This document shows, piece by piece, positions 56,064-64,000 of a stretch of DNA of 64,000 bases. A program made the translations under genes and the position numbers. The DNA comes from Calocera cornea HHB12733. Taxonomy: Eukaryota; Basidiomycota; Dacrymycetes; Dacrymycetales; Dacrymycetaceae. The notes under the pieces are model-generated. The model saw only the letters and a list, made by a program, of their open reading frames with translations, was not told the origin of the DNA and made no database searches. Each line of letters starts with the position of its first letter. Position 1 is the stretch's first letter. The stretch is taken from NCBI GenBank assembly GCA_001632435.1, contig KV423935.1:204413-268412 (forward strand), in the 5' to 3' direction.

Positions 56064-56461
56064 AAGCACTGTTTGTTGGTCCGCATAGCTTGTCTTGACC
56101 GTCATTATAGTAGAAATTGGACAAGAACGGGGCACTACGCTTAAACCGATGCAACTCTTCCGCGACTGGCCCGGGGTAAAGACGTCCCTTACACGTGGCC
56201 CTTCAAGCGAGCCTCGTCATCTTCCGCTAACCCCACACGGTCGACCAGTTTCCCCTCTCGCGTCACTTTGCTTCTTCCTCACATGACCTCCTGGCAGAAT
56301 TGTTGTTTGTATGCACTGCTGCTTCTGGGCTCCCACTGCGTGTACTACAGGCCCGGACCGTGGGCGGGCCGGAGTGAGCCAACATCCCTTTGCCTGACCT
56401 TGCCTGTATAAGAGGACTGTCTGCTTCTCGCGATGTCCAGCAGTAGTGGTGGTCGACAGCG
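56064..56461. other. Intergenic, pectinesterase promoter
   Basis: About 400 bases; contains a TATA-like element close to the gene. No exon recognised. Confidence 0.5.
56407..56414 (+). promoter_or_regulatory. TATA-like element upstream of the pectinesterase
   Basis: TATAAGAG about 50 bases before the ATG at 56462. The spacing fits a core promoter of an inducible secreted enzyme. Confidence 0.45.
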
Positions 56462-57595
56462 ATGCTACTCTGGAGCGCCCTCTTCCTGGCTGCTGCCATC
56501 CGCGCGAGCCCCGTGCTCTTCGGGCCTCGCATCCTCCCTCCCCAAGGGGCCGCTGTTGTCCGGCTGGGCACGAGCAACCCTCACGAGTACCCATCGGTGC
56601 AATCGGCGGTTGACGCACTGCCTCAGGACAGCACGACGCAGTCGATCTTCATCTATCCAGGAACGTACAGCGAGGCCGTTTATATTAACCGCACTGGTCC
56701 GACGTACGTGTTCGGCTATACATGGGACACCAGCACTTGGACCGAGAACGAGGTCACGATCACTCGGTACGCGGCTAAGAACACGACGGGTAGCGACGAC
56801 GCCAGCGGCACCGTTCGAGTACACAAGGATCAGTTTGCAATGTACAACCTCAACTTGGTCAACACTTTCGGAGAGAATCCCGACAACGGTCAGGCGCTCG
56901 CATTGAGCGCATATGGCAATGAACAGGGGTATTATGGTGTGAGCTTGAAGAGCTATCAGGTGCGCCTGCTGGATGCAAATCGTTACAACCTGTTGCTCAT
57001 CGCGGCACCAGGACACGTTGCTCGCCAACACCGGAACACAGTTCTACTCCCACTCGTACATCGAGGGTGTCGTCGACTTCATCTTCGGGCAAGAAGGTCG
57101 CGCCTTCATCACCAAATCGCGCATTGCGTCAGCCGGCCCCGGCTGCGTGACTGCTTCCGGACGCGACTCGGCCACGAACCCTGCTCTCTACGTTCTCGAT
57201 CAGTGCGAAATTGTTCTTGCTGATGATGCGGAGTCTGGTACGAGCGGGAAGGTGTACCTTGGACGCCCATGGCACGACTACGCTGCAGTCGCGATTCAGC
57301 GGTCTTTCCTCGGAGACCAACTCAATCCGGCGGGCTGGAGCGTCTGGGATCCACCTCCTAATGAGAACATCGATCATGTTACATTCGTTGAGTACCAGGT
57401 GAGAAGGTCCAGCATTGCTGCTATTGAGCAGTAGCTCACTGTTCACCATGACAGAACTACGGGCCGGGCCAATGGAACTCCCAGCGTGCCAACTTTTCCA
57501 CTCTGTTGACTACCAGCGCTGAGGACGCTCCGTACACAATCGGTAGTGTTCTGGGTAGTGACTACCTGAGCTGGGTTGACCAGCGTTACCTGTAA
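56462..57595 (+). CDS. Secreted pectinesterase (pectin methylesterase, CE8)
   Basis: Removes methyl groups from homogalacturonan in plant cell walls; secreted. A signal peptide (MLLWSALFLAAAIRA) precedes a right-handed beta-helix. All five CE8 landmarks are present: GTYSEAV, QALALS, QDTL, DFIFG and LGRPW. The QDTL motif, with the catalytic Asp, is assembled across an intron (about 56960-57012). The last intron (about 57399-57454) joins VEYQ to NYGPGQWNSQRANF, and the protein ends SWVDQRYL. Sequons (NRT, NTT) suggest glycosylation. About 340 residues, usual for fungal PMEs. Confidence 0.95.
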
Positions 57596-57633
57596 ACCCG
57601 AGTTCATAGTCCATGAATAATTGGGAAATCATT

Positions 57634-57657
57634 GACATCATCTACATCATTGATGTC
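57634..57657. terminator. Inverted repeat in the pectinesterase 3' region
   Basis: GACATCA and its exact complement TGATGTC flank a 10-nt loop about 40 bases after the stop codon. It could form a small hairpin in the 3' UTR; a role in termination is not established. Confidence 0.3.
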
Positions 57658-57889
57658 GTATTTCCTGAGATCCTATGCAAAGCGGATGGGTAAAAGCATG
57701 GAGCGATATTACGACTCTATTGATGGGCCAGCCCATGTTAAGCAGTCTCTATCAAGCCGGTTGTGTTTCTTGTTGTCGCAGCCTATTGATGAAGCGTGCC
57801 CGGTCATAAGATAACAACCTGAGGTTGTTATCAATATCCTGTTGATCATAGGGAAACGATAGCGTACAAAATTCCAGCCAGTCCAAGAA

Positions 57890-58530
57890 TTAAACTCCCA
57901 GGTATTCCGAAGGTTAGATTCACGGATATGGGGCAGACCTCTTCGAGATATGCAAAAAATGGTTGTCGGGGTAATAGAGTACGATCGTGTTCTGGAACAT
58001 AAGGTAGCCCGAGTCCGAGTCTTTCTCGAAGGGCGGCAGTTTGTAGCCATCTGTGGTCGAGACGAAGTACACCCATTTAGGGGGGGGGGGGGGGGCTCTT
58101 GGGCTTCGTCGCGCTCGCAATGTGTCTTCCCTGGCCCTCCAGACGGCCTCCATTTCCATGTCCATCTCCGTGTCCATGCATCGCGCCTAAACCTCCCATT
58201 CAGAATCGTCCTGGTGCAACCATTTCTCAGGGTACGTACCAGCCGCATGGTGGCGCGCCAATCCCCCGGCCTTGCTTGAACAACGTTTCTTTCTCCCCAA
58301 GCAGGAAGTTCTTCGAGAACATGGTGCAACGGAAACTCAAGATCCACTTCCGAGTCAGGGATCTCTTCTTCCTATTCAAAGTCGCTGCCGTGGTCTTCCA
58401 CCAACGCCGGAGCTGCCTGGTCGTCCGCAATCTCTTGAGTCTTGCGCGGTTGCGTTATGAATGCGGCTCAGTGGTACAGAGATCTGAGACATGTCGGGAT
58501 ATGAGGTTGAAATTGTGGGCAGGGCATTGT
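57890..58530 (-). pseudogene. Probable decayed ORF with a G16 homopolymer
   Basis: Minus-strand reading gives coding-like pieces: DDQAAPALVEDHGSDFE, an in-frame TAG, then EEIPDSEVDLEFPLHHVLEEL, and further on WVYFVSTTDGYKLPPFEKDS followed by LMFQNTIVLYYPDNHFL. They lie in different frames and are interrupted by the stop and by a run of 16 G on the plus strand (58080-58095). I could not assemble one open gene or name a family. It may be a relic, or an intron-containing gene whose structure I cannot resolve. The rest of 57596-58813 shows nothing else. Confidence 0.35.
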
Positions 58531-58813
58531 TGGGTTACATGCAAAGGAGTGTTTGAGACCGGAAGTCCAATGCATCGCCGCCTCGAGATTAGAAGCAGTG
58601 AGATCATATAAGGGCCTCACCAGCGCCATCAGGGAAAGCAGTAGCCGTGACAAGCGCAGTTTCCCGGAGAACACAAGCAATATCTCACGGACCTTATCGC
58701 AAGACCACGTGAAGAAGGCTGTTACAGCGACACTGCAGGCTCAGAATTCGGACGCAAATGTGAAAATTACAAGGTGTGCAAGACTGCGCGAGAACGCATT
58801 CCTAGCCGGTCCT

Positions 58814-60523
58814 TCATTCATCATCTGGGCCCACAGAGGACTTCACCGGTTCCTGCCCATAGAAGTGCCCCATCATTTGCCTCACGCTCGTGATCGTCAA
58901 ATTGTACAGCGGGTGCACCGCGTTCTACACAGCCATCAGCTTCACTGAATCTCAGGTACGGCAAAGCAAAGCGCTTACCACCCGATTCTCCTCCCCTCCT
59001 AAGTACGTGTCCGCACCCTCGTCCTCAGCCCACTCACAGCTCATCAGATACGCTTCTCTCCTGCCTTCCCTATCCTCTAACTGTGGGTTCCTCGCGACAG
59101 CCCATCGCTCCTTCATGGTATTGCGCACTTCGGGCGACCGTACGACGCGGTGCTGTGAGGTTGCGAGACCGGCCAGATTACATGCTGTGTGGTACGCGTC
59201 GGGCGGCTTGCCAGGCTTGTCGCGTAGACCTCCTTGAGGGACTTGGGCGATGGAGAGCGTATAGTGCTGAATGCCCTCTGCCGCATATTTCAGCATGATG
59301 CCGTAGCATATTAATAGACGTCGCGTACCCTTGTGGAAAATCGCATCATCCCACTCTTCCCACTCCTCACCCCCGGTGCCCTGCAGCTGCTCCCTCACCA
59401 GCTCCCTCAACATAGGCTCCATGCCGCCTACCCACCAGCCATAGCACCCATCCACGAGCTTGTTCGTCCGTCCCTTGAACCCCGCACCCTCAATCGGCAA
59501 CCCCTGCATGCTTGTCGCCCAGCGCACGAGACGGGGGACGTCGATCAGCTGGAAGACGTGCGGGACGAGCGGGCGCAAGAGGAAGAGCGAGGCCAGCGCG
59601 CAGTATGTGTAGCCGCCGTGCGCTTCGCCTAGGCGGCCGCGGGTGCCAGAAGGGAGGTAGTAGCAGGCGGAGGCGAAACCGCCCTCATAGGTCTGGCAGC
59701 TGCAAGAGGTCAGTTGCATGCAAGAGTGGGCATGGGCAGACCTACTTGGCGATGTACTCCGCGAGGCCTTCAACGAGCTCGGGCGTTAAGATATCCAGCA
59801 ATGTCGCTACGCATAGCAGGCAGTAGCATCCCCTATGAGCATGTTAGTCATGGTCATCCTTTGGAAGATCAGGCGCATATATGCGCACCTCATATCCACC
59901 TCCCCATCCTCACACACCACAAAACTCCCATCCGGCTGCTTCAAGCTCAGAAAGAAGTCGTACAGCTTCACGCTACGCGCCCATCAGTCCCACCCTACGG
60001 CATACATGCGCATACATAAACGGCGCACCGATCGATCTGGTCCCACCCACCGGCCTCGCCAGGACTGCCGACGACCGCAAGGGCGCACACGGCCGCGTAG
60101 GTGGGCAAGAGGTGTGGGTTCTGGTATGGCCCGCCCGAGAACCCGCCCGAGGTGGAGTAGAAGCGCATTACCGTCTGCACACCCCTGCATACATGGGCAT
60201 CAGAAATCAACAGAAGTAGGTAGCTGCATAGAACGAAAGGCGTACCGCTTAGCGGACTCGGGATCCATCACCCCTCCGAGCTGTATGAGCGCTTGCAGCA
60301 CCCAATACACCAGCCAAGGCTGGCTTGCGTCTTGGCTCGCGTACGGCTCTGGAAAGCCACGGAACAGCAAGCGGAGCAGCCACATCATGTGCTCCTTCCT
60401 GTGCAAGGTGGGCGGTCGCGAGAGGAGGGGGAGGATGAGCTGCTCGGTGCTGGTCTGGTCCAGCGAGCTTTGGGTGGGGTAGTTATCGGTCGGCGTGGGG
60501 AGGGGGGACACGAATAGGTCCAT
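58814..60523 (-). CDS. RAM1: Protein farnesyltransferase beta subunit (RAM1)
   Basis: The catalytic subunit that, with the alpha subunit, attaches farnesyl to CaaX proteins such as Ras and mating pheromones. The alpha-alpha barrel repeats are visible (TYAAVCALAVVG; CQTYEGGFASACYYL; GEAHGGYTYCALASLFLL). Zinc ligands are present: Asp and Cys in LVDGCYGWW and His in DAYHTACNLAGL. The last exon was missed by the simple frame: after ENRV a GTAAGC donor joins to NAVHPLYNLTITSVRQMMGH, ending EPVKSSVGPDDE at a TGA at 58814. At least six introns. The start at 60523 (MDLFVSPLPTPTD) is the first good ATG, but the frame is open further upstream, so the N-terminus could be longer. Confidence 0.92.
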
Positions 60524-60991
60524 GATAGGCGGACCGGGGCGGCGGGGGAGGAAGCTGCGCGCCTGGAAGGAGGAAGTGGAGGAAGAGGCGACGGAGGAGA
60601 CGGAGGAGGAGGAAGAGGAGGAGGCAGGCGGCCGTCGGGATCTTCCGCTCGTGCGTGTGCTTGTGCCTGCCTGTTGTGGACAAAAGAGGGATGGTGGTCA
60701 GGAAAGGATGCACGAGGCGTGGCGGTGTGCAACGCGCCTTTTGTACGTTCATGCGGCGGTTGGTCAATGCGCAGAGGTATGCACGCTGGTATGTGTTCAG
60801 GCTGCGACGGCCTGAGCGCTCGCAGCAGAGCTGCATGACGCGACACGAGGCGCGCGACAGCCCCTGTCGCTCCGGGTGTGCGCACCAAACACGGCACTAC
60901 AACGCAATAGGCAATGGTATAGAAGGTGCATTGCTACGGTACAGATATGCAAGTACAAGCGCAAGCGTGTCCCGGCCCAGCAGGCAACGGT
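60524..60991. other. Intergenic
   Basis: About 470 bases between the RAM1 start and the AP-1 mu stop; a purine-rich stretch (GGAGGA repeats) lies near 60575-60630. No further gene. Confidence 0.5.
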
Positions 60992-62565
60992 CTATATCGG
61001 CTCGATCGACGCCGCGTCCTTTTCCTGCAGTGTCCGCAGGCTGCCACCATCTTCCATCAGCAAATGCTCCCAAAGCGGAGAGGAATGGGACATACGCATA
61101 CTCGTCCCCGCTCTGGGTGATGTATCGCACCCAGGGGAGCGCTTGGTACCCGCTCTTCTCGACGATCTTCAGGTACCTCACCTGGATGCCCGAGACTGTG
61201 AAGTACGGGATTTCGAACTTGACCTGGATGGGCGGCCGCCGGTCCACGTCATCCGCGTTCTTGACACTCGGTAGGCCGAAGTGCGCGCGCATCAGGAACT
61301 CTCGTCCGCCGCCGAGCTGCTTGATCTTCCACACGAAGGCGGACTTCTCAGGCGCGTATTGGACACCACCTGTTGATGCCTGTAAACGACAATCAGCACT
61401 TTTGTCTGGGAGAACGGGTCAAACCTCGCTTACCCTGAACTTTGGCGTGTCCGCATCCTCCGGCACTGGCACATAGATTTCGACGTTGTTCGCCTGGCTG
61501 CGCCTCTTGAACTGCGCCTTGACCTTCACCATGTACTCAACCCTGCTTCCCCTGTAGCTCTCAACGGCCGCCTCGACCCAAATCAACGGCTTGACAGGCG
61601 TGCTCAGGCGGTACGTCATGAGCTCGAACTCGCCGTCGGGTGGAATGAACGAGATGGTGCGGTCCGACTCGAAGCGCGAGAGCCGCACGCACTGGTGGAA
61701 CTTGACGTCCTCCATCTCGATTGACTTGCCGCGCGACGTCCGGCCAGTCGTCTCGAACATTACTTTGTCGTTCAGACCCAGGCGAAGCTCGGGCATCCCC
61801 GATAGGTAGCACTTCATCTTGACAGCACCGAGGATTTCAGATCGGATCACATTCCCGTTCGCGTTGACCTGAAAGATATTCAGTTCGCGCTAGAAAGCAC
61901 GGAGTCTGAGGGAACGTACCAGCATATTAACGGACTCGATAACATCCAAGAAGACCTCATTCTTCCGGTACCGAATACCCTCTGACCGCCACGAAACCGC
62001 GTTGGTAACAGTGATCGGCACGCTCGCTTGCACCTCAAGCTTGTGCGACTCTTGCGTGATGTACCTGCATTCTGTCAGCCACGACCCTTTCTGCGGAAGA
62101 AAGCGTTACGCACTCTTGCAGAATCTTGCTCTCCGTTGTCTGCGGGTATCCAAAGTCCATCATCTCGTCGAGAAGCTCATAAATGATCACAAAATTGTCC
62201 CGGATGGACTCCTCCTCGAGCTCTTTGAAGTACTCGATCAGGACTGATACCAGCCGGTGCAAGAAGATGATGATCTCTGCTGCGTTCGAGTTGCGCTTCG
62301 AGAGGGCCAGGACTATGCCATTTTCAGTCAGCAGTTGTATCAAACGAGCAGAAAGAGTAGACGCACGATAGAGGTTGCTATGCCGTATATGCATATAGTT
62401 CACCCCACCGCTCGAGAAGCACGGGGTGATCTGCTGCCCCTCCTCCTCGAGCTCCAGCGCGAGCGGCAAGAATTTCTCAATCTGAGACGGCGAGACATCA
62501 TCCCTATACGTCCGCTGGATGAGCGGCTTGCCCTTGAGATCGAGGATCGCCACGAGGGAGGCCAT
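60992..62565 (-). CDS. APM1: AP-1 clathrin adaptor complex mu subunit
   Basis: Medium subunit of AP-1, sorting cargo at the trans-Golgi and endosomes; it binds YxxPhi and dileucine-type signals. The N-terminal longin-like part reads ASLVAILDLKGKPLIQR; later parts include EIIIFLHRLVSVLIEYFKEL and DFGYPQTTESKILQEYI. The mu homology domain starts with AVSWRSEGIRYRKNEVFLDV, then GNVIRSEILGAVKMKCYLSGMP and FHQCVRLSRFESDRTISFIPPDGEFELM. It ends PWVRYITQSGDDLRTLQEKDAASIEPI, with the last junction restored by an intron (about 61045-61105). The RYRKNEVFLDV pattern favours AP-1 over AP-2 mu. The stop codon is TAG at 60992. Confidence 0.94.
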
Positions 62566-62909
62566 TTTGGTGGGCGGGAGGGCGGGAGGACGGACGTGAG
62601 AGGAGGGGGGGACGATGAGGACGAGAAAGGGCGGGGTGGCTGTACGGTCGCTGCACAGTCGCGTCGTCCTGCGCCGAGTCTGCGGCTGCAGTCTCTCTCG
62701 CGTTTGACAGTGTGCCTTGGGTGGTTTACAGTAATGAAGCACGCTACAATCCTTCTCTATTCCACGCCGTATAGCGATCTCGTCTATCTTGGTACATGAA
62801 GCAAGAATGCATCATCTTGCAATCAACTTCTACAGTATGTGCTGCTGCTTTGTGTAGCCCCTTCAACACATCCGAGCGACTCACTAGGCTGGCACCCGGT
62901 ACGAATAAC
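62566..62909. other. Intergenic
   Basis: About 340 bases upstream of AP-1 mu. No exon recognised. Confidence 0.5.
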
Positions 62910-63295
62910 CTAGATCATTTTCGACACACATTCCACAACAACATGGTCGAATACAGCAGTGGATCCGACCTTCCCTTTCCCCTCATGCCATTCTCTATCG
63001 AGCATGCCCATCTTCACAAAATCGACCCATCCGCCCTCGTGTGATATCAGTTCACGGATCCGCCCCTCCTCGACAGATACTCTGTTGAAACGTTCGTTAT
63101 CAATCGACCGATCTTCAAGAGTGTTAAGGAGGCGTACAGGAGCTTGTACAGCTCGAGTGCACGTTCGTTAACATCCAACGCGCTGAGCGACATCCGATGC
63201 ACGTTCAACTGTATGAAGTCGTGCTCCAGCAGCCATTGCAGCAGCTCGGTCCCGAGCCACTTGCCCCACTGGATCTTCTCGCCGCTAGCACCCTT
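62910..63295 (-). pseudogene. C-terminal fragment of a GNAT acetyltransferase
   Basis: Reads QWGKWLGTELLQWLLEHDF, then NVHRMSLSALDVNERALELYK, an intron-like gap (donor GTACGC, acceptor CAACAG), then SVEEGRIRELISHEGGW and DFVKMGMLDREW, ending VECVSKMI at a TAG. It matches GNAT-3 (55327-56063) from the acetyl-CoA site to the end, intron included. The N-terminal half of the family is absent: the sequence beyond about 63295 belongs to an unrelated gene remnant on the other strand. A truncated duplicate, unlikely to be functional. Confidence 0.75.
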
Positions 63296-63319
63296 CGTAC
63301 ATCAGACGATCCGCGTTAA

Positions 63320-63759
63320 TGTATTGTCCGTGATTGGGGCTCTGACTTTGATAATAGCAAAGCTATACTGCGCGGTTCTGGTGACAGCCCTGTCTCCTTC
63401 ACAACACGACCGGACGTTGCACGCTACGTGGTTTACGCTCTCACCCATCTGTCGCCCTCACAGCTGCACAACGCTATCTTTCTGATTGAAGGCGAGCGCA
63501 TATCTTTCTGGGTATCCTGGGCGACTACCAGAAGAGAACTGGAAGAAAGCTGGACATAACCTATGAGCCTCGAGAGTTCCTGGAACGGCAGATTGCGGAG
63601 CATCCCGAGGACAGCGCCAACTCCTATTTCAGGACGATATTCGTGGCGTGGGCCAAAGCGCACGGAGTGGTCGGGAATCCAGAGGAGGTTAACGACTATT
63701 GGCCAGATTGGAAACGGAAAGGGGTCCTGGATGCCATCTACAAACGTGCAAGGGTCTGA
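63320..63759 (+). pseudogene. Frameshifted NmrA-like/NAD(P)-binding protein fragment
   Basis: One frame gives DWGSDFDNSKAILRGSG, then PVSFTTRPDVARYVVYALTH and NAIFLIEGERIS. The next frame continues FLGILGDYQKRTGRKLDITY, then RQIAEHPEDSANSYFRTIFV and ends DAIYKRARV at a TGA at 63759. The order and spacing match the C-terminal half of NmrA/isoflavone-reductase-like proteins. A frameshift near 63505 breaks it, and the N-terminal Rossmann half is missing. It starts right where the GNAT fragment ends. An unrecognised intron could mimic the frameshift, but no good donor/acceptor pair is evident. Confidence 0.6.
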
Positions 63760-64000
63760 CTAACCCTGACGCAAGGGTCCGCATCTGGACGCGGACCCGG
63801 AAGCAAACGTCAGGGTAACAGCCACTGACCAGCGCTGATATGACCTGCTCTTCGATGGCGGCGGTGCCTATGTCAGGTCAGGATGAGAGTAGCTTAGCAT
63901 AGGTATTCATAGATAGTTCATAATAAAATTATATTCTCATGCTATATCAGAGTGACCTGACACTGAAGTGGGGTGCCTAGGGGTTGCTCAGCCTTGAAGA
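63760..64000. other. Right edge, non-coding
   Basis: Holds a nested hairpin (63763-63816), then AT-richer sequence. AGGTCA near 63876 and TGACCT near 63952 form a further pair of short inverted repeats. No gene seen. Confidence 0.5.
63763..63816. repeat. Nested inverted repeats (hairpin)
   Basis: The outer arms ACCCTGACG (63763-63771) and CGTCAGGGT (63808-63816) are exact complements. Inside, GGGTCCGC (63775-63782) and GCGGACCC (63791-63798) are also exact complements around an 8-nt loop. Together they can fold into a two-step stem directly after the NmrA fragment's stop. It resembles the terminus of a small non-autonomous element, but no partner terminus was found in the window. Confidence 0.6.

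Overview
The window reads as a chromosome segment of a filamentous basidiomycete, most likely an Agaricomycete. Genes are dense, GC-rich and cut by many short introns (roughly 45-70 nt, GTRNGT...YAG). The protein set is fungal: an Rsc7-type remodeler subunit, FTR1 iron permeases, a Kre9-like wall protein, GPI-anchored small secreted proteins and a CE8 pectinesterase. A 100-N assembly gap lies at 210-309. No rRNA, tRNA, CRISPR array or intact transposon could be supported.

Layout. 0.9-7.5 kb (minus strand): MCM4 helicase subunit, Kre9-like GPI protein, MoaB/Mog-domain protein. 7.5-8.5 kb: a gene-free AT-rich island with a telomere-like TTAGGG tract. 8.5-10 kb: iron permease FTR1 copy A, with an inverted GATA-type element in its promoter. 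12-14 kb: two adjacent Cys-rich, probably GPI-anchored secreted proteins. 14.3-15.7 kb: a membrane-anchored aldo/keto reductase. 15.9-24.5 kb: four DHA2-type MFS transporter paralogs; the first two face away from each other and share promoter sequence, and all four share one intron position. 24.5-25.8 kb: a short-chain dehydrogenase that has lost two catalytic residues. 26-30 kb: RNA polymerase III subunit RPC6 and an Rsc7/Swp82 subunit. 30.8-35.4 kb: a truncated fifth MFS copy, a gene whose start codon is split by an intron, a second and intact dehydrogenase paralog, and a GNAT acetyltransferase. 35.7-46 kb: CstF-64/Rna15, threonyl-tRNA synthetase, FTR1 copy B, tubulin cofactor C and RBX1. 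46-53.6 kb: two proteins of unknown function, exopolyphosphatase PPX1 and TFIIIB subunit BRF1. 54-57.6 kb: two tandem GNAT genes and a pectinesterase. 58.8-62.6 kb: farnesyltransferase beta and AP-1 mu. 62.9-63.8 kb: a GNAT fragment abutting a frameshifted NmrA-like fragment, then a nested hairpin.

Housekeeping single-copy genes alternate with stretches of family expansion and decay (MFS, SDR, GNAT, FTR1). An MFS gene followed by an SDR occurs twice, at 22.7-25.8 kb and, with a decayed MFS, at 30.9-34.7 kb, which suggests an old segmental duplication. Both FTR1 copies carry candidate sites for an iron-responsive GATA repressor, so they may be co-regulated. No FET3-type oxidase partner lies in the window. 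The strongest leads are the SDR pseudoenzyme candidate, the MFS array with its mirrored promoter, the split start codons and the relic junction near the right end.
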